A stretch of 64,000 bases of DNA from Apostichopus japonicus (lineage: Eukaryota > Echinodermata > Holothuroidea > Aspidochirotida > Stichopodidae), in the NCBI RefSeq assembly GCF_037975245.1, contig NC_092582.1:18936577-19000576 (forward strand), read 5' to 3'. The notes under the pieces were generated by a model. That model worked only from the letters and a program-made list of their open reading frames with translations. It did not search any database and was not told the origin of the DNA. The stretch's first letter is position 1; each line of letters begins with the position of its first letter. Positions 12,911-26,000 of this stretch are shown here, piece after piece. A program made the translations under genes and the position numbers.

Positions 12911-13275
12911 TTAAAGGTTGTGAAGACTCACGCAAAAAGAATCATCTAATGCCGGTAATCTGACCTAGTTTCGAATGAGGTGTAACAGAAGTGTTAGACA
13001 CCACCATCGATCCCAGAAAATACACACACACAACTTGCTACCGTCGGTAATTAGACACTAGTGTACAGTCATACATACAGCTGCGGTCAATACCCACAGC
13101 ACAGTGTACAAACCATACAGCGATGGACATCTCAGGTCCAGCTAAAGATAACAAGGTATCACGTTTCATTACTGTACTGTCTGCATTTTGTAGCGACACG
13201 AACAAAATGTCACAATGAAAGTTAACTTTTTCAGATGGCCGCACACGGTGTGAGGCGAGTCTTCAATGCCTTTAA
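12911..13275. mobile_element. TTAA-flanked MITE, family A, copy 3 (full length)
   Basis: The element is 12915-13271 (357 bp) between TTAA at 12911-12914 and 13272-13275. The left end is AGGTTGTGAAGACTCACGC. The right end on the minus strand is AGGCATTGAAGACTCGCC. The interior matches copies 1 and 4, including GACCTAGTTTCGAATGAGG and AACAAGGTATCACGTTTC. It is non-coding. Confidence 0.92.
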
Positions 13276-15419
13276 TATACAAAACAATGATGTAATAGAA
13301 GGTTACAGTAAAGCAGATTTACCAGTCTTCGCCAGAGTAGCCAACATCTTTCAAGAAAAGTAAATGAGAACAAAGTGAGAAAATAACACATACAGAAATA
13401 AGGGGGGGGGGACAGTTAAACGTTAACTGTAAATCTTGTTGAAGACCCAAATGAGAGCCTTTCTGATGGAAACATCTCCTTAAACAGAACATCACTTTTA
13501 AGTTTAAGATCACAACCTTTCCTGGTACTCAAATCTGCTCTTCATGAAAGAGAGAACAAAACAAGAAAACCCAAAAAAAGAAAAAGGCAAGAAATAAATG
13601 AATGAATTAAAGAAAGGGAATGAATTCTCGGAGTAGCCTAGGCCTTGAAATAGGATGCTGCCTAGCACACATTCCCCTACAGTTTGGTCTAGTATTCGAT
13701 GCTAATAAGTGTATTTCTCCCCTCTTCCCTGTCTGTTTAGCCGAGGACGGCTAGCAACATGAGAAGATCGGCATTATTGGAAAGACTCATGAAATATTCC
13801 CAGCCGAATGCTTGACGCAAGCTGCAATTTCCATCGGTACTGTAGATCAATACTCTCTCTGCAATGGGATCACTCGGTCCTGACATTCATGAAATGCTCA
13901 ATCAGGAGGGAGGCAAAACATGAAGAGGAGGCCCCCTTTCTCGAGCAGGAGGATGGCAAGAGAATCGATAGACACGCTGCCGAGTATATACTGTACATAT
14001 GTTTAACAAACTGTGCAAAGTGTTGGTTGACGTTTATTCAAACCCAACTCGGTTCTTCTCCAAATGTAAGGGCCGAGGGTTCTCCTACCATTGCAAAGAG
14101 AAATTGTTCCAAAATTTGCAATTTTTAACCAAGTACAATATTCGCCCATTTTTCGGTAATAGTGTACTTTCTGATCATGTGATGAAATCACTTAAAAAAA
14201 TTTTTGACCCACGCAAATAACCTCAGTATTCAATGTTCTCTTTTTCATTCCCAAAAGGTACATTCTACTAGCATGAAGCAGACAACAGGTTTAGGTCATT
14301 TTGTGAGGAGGAATCGGCGGGAGTTTTGGGGTGAGGGGTGGGGGGAGGGTATCCATATTCCCTTTTAATTTAGATCATACAGTTAGTAACTGAGGCATGT
14401 GCTTTCAGTTTCATTAGCCAATCACATCTTTGTTTTACAAATTATGCACAGAGAAAAATGCACTACCAAATCAGCAAGTTGTCAGACCCTATTGCTATGG
14501 AATGGCTTACAGTTCATTAGTATCGCCATAAAAAGCTGCTAGAAAATAGAAATAGTGGTCCTTCATATTCAAACTTGCCAACAGAAAAAAAACTGTTTTT
14601 CCACCCTCAAAAGAATTTGCCTTCACTGAGGCCTGTCTAATTGTCTGGAGAAAAAGAAAACTTTGGGGAATCGAGCAATTTTACCAAGTTAAAACTTGGG
14701 GCCCATAGGCTTATTTCTATACTTGACCTACGACCTTTATAATAGATTTTTTCTTGTGCGTTAGTTTGATTATTTTGCCATATTGTACTTTTCTTTCGCA
14801 AGTTTCATCTCCAAATAATGGAGGGAAAATAATGGTTAATAATGAAAATTTTCTGAAATGCTGTTTCCATGTGAATAATATTGGAAAAGTTTACGGGAAT
14901 CAATCTTCTTCTTTTTTTTTATATAAATTATTACCTGGAAATATCAACTATTGATAACTCAATATTTATTTTGTGGTATACTCTTGGAAAATGTCTTACA
15001 TTAAGTAGCTTGATTAAATTTGTAATCAAATTTTGATAAATAATCTGTTTAGGTTTGGTGGAAATTTCTGGAAATTGGAAGGAACAATTAACGCACACGG
15101 GTGCTTTAATGTGGCACCTAGTAAAATATTTCACATAACGACCTTCAAATTTCACATTAATTCGGCTTGGTTGAATATTTATTCCGTTCATTCTTGAAGC
15201 TGAATAACCAGTAAGCCATCCGTCGTATGACACAAGTTGTTGTATTAAAGATTGACACATGCATAATAGAAGAGAGTATTTATAACCGTATTCTGCCAAA
15301 GAAGTTTGTCCTCAAAACATCCTTTTCTTCCTTGTTAAGCATAACTACTGCTAGCATACTGTGCATTTTCAAATACTGCACAAGCATCTTCAACAGTGCA
15401 ATTAAAACAAATACTTGTG
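13276..15419. other. No gene recognised; one orphan open frame
   Basis: The stretch contains a poly-G tract at about 13403-13411 and a G-rich run near 14320-14350. Overlapping small frames at 13808-14220 have no recognisable domain. A 122-codon minus-strand frame lies at 14931-15299 and is listed separately. Confidence 0.5.
14931..15299 (-). other. 122-codon open frame, unrecognised
   Basis: A single open frame beginning MAEYGYKYSLLLCMCQSLIQ with an internal CHIKAPVCVNCSFQFPEI stretch (four Cys). I recognise no family. It has no start-context or splice support that I can judge, and it sits just beside a long (TA)n tract, as many relics do. It could be a degraded transposon ORF, an exon of an unknown gene or chance. 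Confidence 0.15.
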
Positions 15420-15424
15420 TATTT

Positions 15425-15449
15425 TTATATATATATCTATATATATATA

Positions 15450-15497
<48 letters not shown>
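15425..15497. repeat. (TA)n microsatellite
   Basis: An almost pure TA run of about 70 bp with two CTATATATA interruptions. Frames reading IYIYIY across it are meaningless. Confidence 0.97.
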
Positions 15498-15500
<3 letters not shown>

Positions 15501-16892
15501 GCGCATTATAGTAAGTAAGAAGTCACGACGGAATGCAGGAATGAATTTGATCAGACTCTTATAGATAAGTTAAGGTTAAAGTTGTAGGTTTACAGTTGTG
15601 TATCCAGCCTCAAGGCCGGTCTTACAGACTTTTTTACAAACAACGCGCCGTTTTTTAATAATGTCAGCGTTGTTTGAACAAGCACAACTACGAGGATATC
15701 TCCTCAGTGTAACCTTTACCACTGTTACAGTCTCGCTCAGCAACAGGTCTTAAAACATATATTAACAGCTACTTAAATAAATGCCATGAAAATTCTTTAT
15801 ATTTAGCATTGCACAAGGACTTTTCATCATTTCACCCAGCCATGTACAGTTTATATTTCCAGATAGTTTTATATCCCTCAATCTTTACTTGGACTGATCC
15901 GTGTGTGGTTAATACCGTCTGCTGATTGTCATCCACCTCAAATCTCAAAATTTTTATGATCCGTAATTATATCGATGTCAATGGTACCGTATTCGTGGAT
16001 TTTTTTTTATCGGGAAAACAGTCCCAAAAATACCGTCTCAATTTTTTCGACGACGCAAAACACAGCTTTCATTACGGGGAACAATTCAAAGCAAAAAACT
16101 AATCTCTGGTTGTTATGGTTTTAGCAGCGTCGTGATTATAAAGTCGAGAAGCCTTGAACGGTCTAGACGAAGTAGGAAACACACGAAAAAACGAAGATGG
16201 AAACAAAACAACATTTGCGGACATGTCGATGAGACGACTGTTTCGGCGAGCAAAGCTCGGTAATCTCAGTAGAATGGAGACCGTGTCTGTACGTACAGAT
16301 CAAATTAATATGAGATTTTCCGAGGAATGTATCGAGAGAGAAACTAGACAGTTCAAATTAGGCAGCTGACACTAATCAGTTGGCAGACATCTTTCCTGTC
16401 AGAGGTCCCCCCCCCTTCCTTATTTTGTTTCCCTGCTTTAGATGCGTCCTCCCTCCGAAGCTCCTCAACTTCTACCGCGCTGACGGAATAAAAATAAACA
16501 GATAATCCGCATCGATCCTCCTTTACGTGGCTTTTGAGATTCAATTTATGTTACATGCCATCTTTCGGTCTCTCCAATGCAAAATCTAATTCGACTCTTT
16601 AGAGACAGGATTTTGCACTAAAACGTATTGATTGGTTTCTGAAGTGTACGACGCTGCAAATGAGTATGGCATCAGCTGCCGACCGGGACGACGACGTCGT
16701 CCGCGACGACGACCAGGAGCAGGAGGAGGAGGATGATGGGAAGCCCGTCTTTGATGGAAATTGATCAAAACAAAACACTAGCCTTGAGGAGATGTAAAAA
16801 AAATGCCGAAAGAAATAAGAAAGTTGTTTGTGGTTCATTGCCATCTCTTCATACAATGCTTTACACAGCATTTGTATAAATATATATATTAC
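15498..16892. other. No gene recognised
   Basis: Non-coding DNA with a poly-C tract near 16407 and a short GAC/GTC-rich stretch at 16684-16735 that yields RRRGRRRR-type frames. No exon-like signal was recognised. Confidence 0.45.
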
Positions 16893-16897
16893 GTTTT

Positions 16898-16931
<34 letters not shown>

Positions 16932-18010
16932 TATATATAATATTAATAATAAATGAGACTTATATAGCGCCAATTCAGTAGACAAAAGCCACTGCTCAAG
17001 GCGCTTAACAAAGAAAGATTAATTTACAAAAGAACAAGTGAAAAGATGGGTCTTAAGTAGACTTTTGAATGTAGAATGTTTAGAGCATGTTCGAATGTGA
17101 TCTGGTAAATTGTTCCAGAGATAAGAGCCAGAGTATTCGAAGCTTCTGTAACCATATGTCTTCAAGCATGGTTTAGGAACAGTTATATACAATTTGTTGG
17201 ACAACGAAGTGTGCGGGTTGGAACATCTGGCAAGAGAAGTTGCGACAGGTACACAGGCTGTTCCAGATGATGAGCACAAAACGTGAGAAGAAGTAGTTTA
17301 TACTGAATTCTATAGCTGATAGGGAGCCAGTGAAGTTCCTTGAGAAGTGGAGTGGTTCGGCATTTTCTTCCCTTCCTTTTCACAATACGGGCAGCGGTGT
17401 TTTGGATCTTTTGAAGTTTCTGGATGGTCGAATCAGGGAGGCCGAATAAAACGTGGATTTAAAAAGTCAAGCTTTGATGTCACAAACGCATGGACCAGTA
17501 CCTCGCAAGTCTTATCATCAAGGTACAGTGCAGAACGACAGAGATCAATAACATGATTTTCAAGTGACATGGTCTGGTCAAAATATGCACCGAGGTTTCT
17601 AACAGTCAAGGAGATATTAATAGAGTCATTACCAACAGTAAGTGGCGGAAAATTAGATGTGTCTTCAGAGAAACGTGATCGAAACACAATAAACTCTGTT
17701 TTATCACACTTAAGTTTCAACTGATTAGTTGTAAGCCAATTGTTTACAGCACTTATACAGGTTTCCATTTTATAAAAGGCATTGGGCACATCATCCTTAT
17801 CGAAAGCGAGAAGTAATTGAGTGTCATCGGCATAATGATGGAAATGAACACCATGGTGACGAATAACATCACTTAATTCCACGAGGTACAAAGAAAAAAG
17901 AACAGGTCCAAGTACAGACCCCTGTGGAACACCAGTAACTAATGGACGAGGAGACGAAAGTACATCATCAATATATACATGAACCTGACGTTTGAAGCAT
18001 AATCTAGAGA
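16893..18010 (-). mobile_element. 5'-truncated CR1/L2-like non-LTR retrotransposon with reverse transcriptase relic
   Basis: Read on the minus strand, the copy starts abruptly near 18010 and runs through a reverse transcriptase C-terminal half. GVPQGSVLGPVLFSLYL lies at about 17945-17890 and the catalytic box HHYADDTQLLLAF at about 17840. LQKIQNTAARIVKRKGRK follows at about 17425-17375, then ELHWLPISYRIQYKLL and the closing YRSFEYSGSYLWNNLPDHIR motif near 17150. The frame is broken at about 17460 and again near 17220, so the copy is dead. After the stop at about 17019 comes a 3' tail with AAGCGCCTTGAGCAGTGGC and GCGCTATATAAGTCTCATT, ending in TTATTA and TATA repeats at 16893-16960. Family knowledge: such elements copy RNA at a nicked target and are usually 5' truncated. 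Confidence 0.9.
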
Positions 18011-19629
18011 ATTACCGGGTGAATGCAAATAAAAGTTAGGAGGGTAGACGCTGAGCACTGAAATTGAAAAAAAGAAGAAAAAAAACAAACAAGATGGTTG
18101 TGTTTCATTAGTATTATACTAATACAATGCCAGTGACTTTTAACTGGCTAACAGAGAGTTCTGTTTAATTTCATACTATTAATAACTCCTTCGTTGAATT
18201 CTTCTATACAAATGTTACAGAGTAACCATCCTCGATCAAACCGAGACAAGCAGGTGGTAATTTAAAACAGTATCCCTTCATGGCGACCAGACGCTTTGCA
18301 TGTAAAGTAGCGTACAGTAGGTCTAGGCATATCATCCTATTTTAGGTTTGCATATTATCATTATGCTAAGTGATGGTATTTAGTTTAACAAAGAAAACAA
18401 CATTTTTTTGAAGTATTAGGGAGCCAACATTAGGCGTATTTGTCATGGTGATACCTGTCCTGCGCCTACAAAACGGAAGTAATGTCATCGTTAGAGTTAT
18501 TTTAGGCAAATTTAACGTCTGCAATGTTCCTTTACTGTGACTAATGATGATGACATGACTCCTCACCTTGTACTTTCTGTTACATTTGTTTAAATAGCTT
18601 GACGACTTCATCATAAGACTAACTCTAAATCTATAAACCAATTGTTAGGAAACAAATTGGCGACCAATTTTGTTTCAACCCACATACATTCTGACACTTC
18701 TGTGAGGTCAGCTGACCTATAGGACATACAGAACTGATGAATCCAGCCGATACGATAGATGACGCCAATGCCGATGATTCTTAGAGTTTTTTTTTCAGAA
18801 CACAAAATTGGTAAAATGTTTAATCTGGACAGGTAGTTGTTCCTTATAGGCTGGTAATTCATACTTCAGTAAAGCCAGCTGTAGTTATTTATCAAATTAT
18901 GGCCGTCTCGCACTATTCTGAACTGTGAAATTGATTTACAATTCACAAGCTCATGCCACACAAATCTAGTAGTGGAACTGTTCCTAATGCACACAAAATA
19001 CACATACTGTATATGAATATAGATATATATAGGGTGAGACTAGTTGAGACTAGTGGAACAGTAGTAGTTGTTACTCGGAGCTTCACGCCTTGAGCACCAT
19101 CCCACACGTATTTATGTGTTCACTCGATGTGAAATACTGTATATGGAGGGCACACAAGAACTAGAGTTAATAATGTTTGTGTTAGGTTTTACATTACAAC
19201 ACCATACAGTATAATGGCTATATTTTAATCCCTGCTAGAAGTTTTATATACAGCACTTGGGTAACATTAGAAGATGCTGATTTTTTGAGACCAGACCAGA
19301 AAGTTTACGCCGCATAAACAGCCCTCTCATAATTGTTTACATTCGTTCCAGATTTCGTCCTGTTTGCGTATTTTCCACTGATCGTGCTTTGTGAAATTCA
19401 TTCAAACTTGACAGCCTGTCCAAAGGGTTTGGTTTTTTTGAATCCTAGACACATTTTCAAGGGATATCTTTACCTCAAGTGGCAGAGAAGGAAACAACAG
19501 AGAGAGAAAAGAAAGACAAAGCAGGGATGATAATGAGGATCATGATGATAATGATAATGAGGATAGCAGGACCTCTGATGCATAGGTAATTTAACACAGA
19601 ACTGGGTGTTTAGGCCAAAATGGCTCTCC
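18011..19629. other. No gene recognised
   Basis: AT-rich non-coding DNA with several TACTGTA-type motifs and a GATAAT-rich patch at 19528-19566. No open frame here resembles a known protein. Confidence 0.5.
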
Positions 19630-20005
19630 TTAAAGGGTGTGAAGACTCGCGCAAAAGAAATGTCTAATGCCGGTAATCTGACCTAGTTTCGAATGAGGTG
19701 TAACAGAAGTGTTAGACACCACCATCGATCCCAGAAAATACACACACAACTTGCTACAGTCGGTATAAATTAGACACTAGTGTACAGTCAGTACATACAG
19801 CTGCAGTCAATACCCACAGCACAGTGTATTAACAATACTGCGATGGACATCTCAGGTCCAGCTAGAGTCTAAAGATAACAAGGTATCACGTTTCATTACT
19901 GTCTGCATTTTGTAGCGACACAAAGAAAACGTCACACAAGCAACAGAAAGTTAACTTTTTCAGATGGCCGCACACGGTTTGGGGAGAGTCTTACAATGCC
20001 TTTAA
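19630..20005. mobile_element. TTAA-flanked MITE, family A, copy 4 (full length)
   Basis: The element is 19634-20001 (368 bp), flanked by TTAA at 19630-19633 and 20002-20005. It begins AGGGTGTGAAGACTCGCGC and ends AGTCTTACAATGCCT. It is collinear with copy 3 throughout, with small indels. No coding capacity. Confidence 0.92.
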
Positions 20006-22502
20006 CTCACCACTTACCTACTAACACATCATTTAGCATGACCAGCAGTGCAATAAATGTTACCAAGTTAAAAAAATAATAAAAGCATGGCTGATGTTTC
20101 TAAACATTCTTGATCGAGCTAACTTACATGTTTCAAAAATAGTGCAATGTGTCAAATTCACTCATCTCGACCGATATTGATAATTTGATATTAATCCCAC
20201 AGTCAGAGAGATAGAGAGAGGTAAATAATCATATTATTTAATAAAAAGAAATTTCAAGTCCAAATTGATCACAAGTAAATAAAATATGCAACTTTGATGG
20301 CCAAAGATAGCTTGGCGTTTTTTGGCCAGTGTGTGCAATGGCTTCCGAAAAAAAAATATAAAAGTCAATTGTATAATTGGTGCAAAAGAGTAATATAATC
20401 TGAGTATCCTGATGACTTTTGCTTTAAATTTTCATCACAAGAGTCTTCAAGAACAAATAATTTGGACTTATTTTGATGAATTGCTATCAAGGGTGAAGAT
20501 ACAGCAAACAAACATGAACCAAAACTGTATATTTCTTTCTTCACAATTTCCTTGGTCTTCAAAATGGCTTTTTTAAATGATTTTGCTTCCAAATTTGCAT
20601 CCAATATCCACTTTCTATAAGGGCTTGCTTGCCTGGCTTTTTCATCTGTTTAAAATGAAATTTAGTATCTTTTTAGGACGTTTGCAATCATTTAACATAT
20701 TGTGAGTACAGTACAAATTACACATGATGTATGTCTGACCAATGTTCAAAATAAATATTCTTGAAAAGGTCATAGGCAAATTTGATCATATACAGTATTA
20801 AGAATGGATGGTTTAAAGGGTATGAAATTTGAGAACTGTCACATGCTTTTCTGTTCTGTTCTGCTTCGAGGGCTTGCAAGTTCTACTGTACAAATGTTAA
20901 GCATTCCATTTGATTGTAGAGTCGTATCGTTTGGACCGCGAGTGCAGTAGTCGAATACGCCTGAACATAAATAAGAGATATAATTGGTTGCAATCATTTG
21001 CGCGGTCACAATAAGACAGTTATTAACCATTTTTTTTATAGCCTCTGAAGAAGATCTTTTGAAACGTCATTGAAACGTCAGGCCAACTTACTTATACACA
21101 TTCTCTTACACAGGCTCTCTAGTGGATGAGCAGTTTGCTAACAGTTTTATTTTATTTTCATTATAATACCAACTAATAAAAAAAATTCTTTCTCAGACAT
21201 TTCGCGTATTGTTTGTATGTTGTGTTTTGTGTTTCTTTTTGCCGTTTGCAAAGTTTTTGAGGCTTTGCCTAAATTTTCAATTGTTCCCAGTGCAATTTAA
21301 ATGGAAGAGAGTGTACCAGATCATAACTCTAGGTGCTTTACCTTAATATATTTATATCCCGAGACTGGTAAATCCCCAAAGGCATGCTGCACATCAACAA
21401 TAACATAGACTGAAACAGCTCCCTCTATGTATGTCATCAAGCCCGCTATATGACCATAAATCCACAGACCAGATTTCACCAAACTTTATATCTTCCCCCG
21501 CCCGGTGAGACATTTAGCCGTCTAACTTGAAATCCTAATTTCCGGTAATTATACGACACGTGAGAAACCTCCGCGAGTAGAGTCCATCAATTTTATGAAA
21601 ACTAAAAAAAAACAACATTTATTGAGGCAAAACTGAGGTGGAATTGTCATAGCTTAAAACATTCGACAGAGGCATGTGTTCTCCACCATATCATCTTAGA
21701 AGACTTCTTTATATGTTCAAGTCAGCTGCGTTTCATATGACGTCCATCTTTCAAAGATGTTCGTGTCATGAATATTTCTGAAAGGGTCGAGTACTAGACT
21801 CAAAAACCAACACAGACAGGGTCCACATTTCTTCAAAAGAACTGGAAGGGAATTATGTGGTGCTTGAATTTTCCGGATATGGTTGAGGAGAAAAAGGTGT
21901 TGATGCAGTCACAATTAAAAAATATATATATATATATATATATATATTTTATATTTAATAGAGGAATTGATTAACCGTGAGAGAGTGATACCGGAGAGAT
22001 GACCTCAGAAGTCAGTTTAAATACAGTACAAGCTCAATATTAATGGTCAGGGGGAGGGGTAAGGGTGGGGTGGGGATTTTGATTTCACTTGTTGAAATTT
22101 CCATACATACAACAGAGCACCCTTGGTTGACATGCAACACTATTTGTTTGTGACAACATTTGTAATTCATGCATCGGATAGCTGTCATTCGGGGCCATAG
22201 AAGTCTGTGTAATGTTTCCTCACGACCCATTTTGCATCTGAGGAAATGACCTAATGGTACAGGTATGTGCATTCAAATATGCAGTCAGTCCCTTTAATGG
22301 ACTGACCGCAAATGTTTTATTTAAAGGGTCCTTTCTCAAAAAAATAAATTTATTATGGAGACACTTCCTGGAAAGATAGAAGCAGTTTTAAATCTACAAC
22401 AATATCAAAATTATAATTGTGTCTAAAACCATCATTGCTTGATGCAGAACATTTGAAAGAAGAAGCTCAAATAAACACGCTCTCTCCATTCCCAGCAACA
22501 TG
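20006..22502. other. No gene recognised; (TA)n at 21922-21949
   Basis: AT-rich DNA with a short (TA)n run and a C-poor, A-rich interior. A possible further TTAAAGGG-bounded element (20817-22293) was considered but its ends match too poorly to annotate. Confidence 0.45.
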
Positions 22503-23097
22503 TTAAAGGCCTATGGACACACCTATGAACAACATTGTCCTAATCACTCTAATAGGCATTAGAAATCATGAGAATAGCTGCAACTCCAATCAAAATTCAT
22601 CAAAGATTGACAATTTTACAAGTCTTTTCTCAATTCTAGTTTTATTTATGAATAAATATTAGCTAATGAAGCACATTGATGATGTACAGGGAGTGACTGC
22701 CTAATTTTCTGTTATGTTATCCTTTTGTTTTCACAACCTACGATTCAAGGACACTGAACACAGTTTTGTGGGCCTAAGGCAAGTTTTTGCAATATTTTGT
22801 TGTCTTCTTTGAAAAGAAGAACATCACATTATTCAAATGATATATGTGGGCTTACAATTAGGGTTTAACTTATTAACTTGGGCTAAAATAAGGAATTTTG
22901 ATGAGTGCAACATTCCACATCATAGTTTGCACATATCTAATGAATTTCCCAGATTTATCAAAACTCAAAATGTGTATATCTTGAAAACAAAAAGAGCTCT
23001 TTTCGAAAAATTTCAACAGATCTGGAATGAGATTATCGCACACAACAAATGTTATCAATATGGGGTAGAAATGGCTAGGTGTCCGTAGAACTTTTAA
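22503..23097. mobile_element. Candidate TTAA-flanked non-autonomous DNA transposon, family C
   Basis: The element would be 22507-23093 (587 bp) with TTAA at 22503-22506 and 23094-23097. The left end is AGGCCTATGGACACACCTAT. The right end on the minus strand is AAGTTCTACGGACACCTAGC. Allowing one gap, 11 of the first 14 aligned positions agree, with GGACAC shared. Small frames inside it have no recognised domain. The TIR is short and imperfect, so this is a proposal. Confidence 0.5.
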
Positions 23098-26000
23098 CTC
23101 TTGAGTGAAGAGTCAAGTGAAAGACAATCAAGTATTTAAATGCTTTTGTCTATCCCTCATTCTATTTAACAACTATCTTTGTCTTACTCAAAATTGATGA
23201 TTATTTGATTATTTTCTTCAGGAAATCCTCAACTACAATAAAAGAAAAGAAAAGAAGCAACTTCACAATAAACCATTTATCGTAGAAAAGAAAAGCAAAA
23301 AATCAAACCTACAAATAAAATAAAATTACAACATTACAGTACTTATAAGAGTGGGAATAAAGATACAGCAGAGTACCATAACTTTATTTAAAAACTCAAA
23401 ATATGAAGATTATCAACCAAAAGTCTGGCTATCTAGTCTCTTTGTAACCCATGTGTGTGGCTTAGCATGTCGTTGGTGGGTACACTGTAGACACTGCAAT
23501 GCCAGTCAAATTTACAAGAAGTTACAAACGCAACCATCATAATTAATCCAATGTGATAGAGATAACTACCATCAACAACTTTCCCAAACAGTTTCCAAAA
23601 GTCCCCAAAGATCTCACTCCATTTGGGAGATATCACAGACATAACACACCTTAAACACAGAGCAGAAGACTTCATCAAGTCTAACTATGACATCATCAGG
23701 GATGAGTCTGGGGTAAAAAAAAAAATCAGGGAACTTTGCAAAAATTGCGGTATAGGCTCCAGTTTGCATATGCTACAGTGTGTTAGGATAATAGTTTTTG
23801 TCTTGGATATCCATAGGTAATGAAAAACATGCGAACGACGGATCAAATGATACAACCCTGTTGTTAGAAATTCACGGAAATTGAGAGGTGTAAATCTCGG
23901 AGGTGGAAAAGAAATCACGGATATTCTGCGAATTCGCAGAAAAAGCTCATGCTTGCATCATCGAGCCATACTGTATGTGCTTCGAATTTATAAATTACTT
24001 ATTACTTATTGTAATGTTTACTTTCTGTACTGGAGATCACAGTTTTGCAAATTTATGATGCTGAATGATCTAAGATATTGCATAGATCTATTAACATGGC
24101 ATAATGATGTCATTGGTCTCAGCATCCAGTACACACTGTAAGCTTTCTAGCTACAGTACTTGACAAATTTTGAAGAGAAAACAATGAGACAGTGAAAAGA
24201 GATCTGATCCTAGTGGCTTTTTGATATCACACAGATTCACAAGATGACAGCTCCCAGACATGACTTTTAAACTTAGGATAACTCCCCCATTAGGACCAAG
24301 ATTTTCTTAGCTCTTTTTGGGAGAGAGTTGCTCTTCACAATGATCAATGTCATGTAAGCCAAGAAATGATGGTGGGTTTTGTGGGTCGTTATATTTGAAA
24401 ATTTTGTCAAGTAGCATACACATGTCATTATCATACCGGGGTTGAGCTATACAGCAGCTTGAAGGTTCTCTGCTTTAAACAATGCAATGCAATGTGGAGA
24501 AATAAACTTAAACTGTATCGCAAATTAGCTTGCATTAAAATTTTCACCGAATAGTAACTTTTATCTCTAACCACATGGCAGCCTAACACACTAAGTCAAT
24601 GGGAAAATCAAGCCTAAACCATCTGTTTATTCGTTGAATTTGTGTCGCAGTTAGCTTCAGAGATCAACGTTACGGTCGATGTTCTCTCTTTAACATACAT
24701 ATATGGCATAGCTTAACTATTGTTTTGCTTAAATTCTGGTTTGTCAATATGGGTTTTCTGAAGTTCATGAGGGCATATATTTAATGCAATGGCTGATTCA
24801 GTTTTTAATTCATAGTTACGTACCACTCGTTGAACAAGGCTCATAATGTATAGGCCCAGGTAAAGGCTGCTTTTATCGAACTTTCGAGTAGCGGAGTTTC
24901 ACAATTGTTCATAAGAGACCCAAGAAATTTTATTTGTCAGGTTTGATAACGTGGAAGATTTGCAAGAATTATATAAAGTACTGAATCTCGGACATTTGGT
25001 AGTGGTGGATTTAAGTGTATAACTTAGTCACTTTGCACCATAACCTACCGCTCTATTGACTGTCACAACCGCAAAAGTTAATCCGGTCACATGGCCAAGC
25101 TTTGCTCATTGTTTGTGAAGAATAACCAGCCTTGTGTTGTCAGGACGCTGTGCTCATTACTCCGGCTGGCAACCAGCTTGTGTGCATTCAACCATGGGAA
25201 CAATATGCACATGCATAATGAGCAAGGGGTGCGAGATTTACGCCGGCCCGGAACCGGCGGTTAGATTTGCGAGGCTTCCCTAACCTTGCTGGCCTATTTA
25301 CCAACTTCTGTAATTGAATACTGTACTCACTCTATCTATTTAGAACAGAAATAGGCCCTCTATGTACATGTCATTCAAGGTTTAAATAGAATGAAATTAT
25401 ATATGGAGAAAAACCTACCCTGGGGAAGAAGGGGGAGAGGAGTTGTCTCCTTGTTGTTCCCCATCAAACCCTTCCTTCACCTCTTATTAGATGTCAGTAT
25501 TTATTGGCACTGAGTGAAATTACTCTGTGAACCTCATTATTTGCCAAGATGGCCTCCAATACTCAGCTACTGTACTCCATGAAATGATATATAATTGTGT
25601 TAGTGTGCGATGATGTCAATTAGCATAAAATGTCCTCTACAAGGGTTATCGGTTTCCTTCTAGGTATATGACTTGAAACATGACACATTTAAAATGCAGC
25701 TCTTGGTGACTTGATATGACAATGAGCCAAAGCTTCCATTAAACAAATTACTTTTAATTAGGATTACTTAGGATAAAGGTGTGTGTGTGTGTATTTGTAT
25801 GTAAGAAAAATGTCTCCACAATTTCCTTTTGGCAGTAGACTCATTTTTCATTCCTGGTTTTGGCATGTTACTTTGTAAGTAACTATTTGTTTCTTACACA
25901 GGGCACATGTGGAATATTGCTGTTTCATAAAAACCTTCCAAGTTGTTAGTTGTATATATACAGTAGCCTTGTAATCTGAAAATATGCAAATTTTAAATGG

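Noticed and set aside
15425-15511. IYIYIY membrane-like segments here and at 34413-34670
   Set aside because: Translation of (TA)n microsatellites.
20813-22297. Another TTAAAGGG-bounded element
   Set aside because: Beyond AGGG the two ends agree at only a few positions, which chance could explain.
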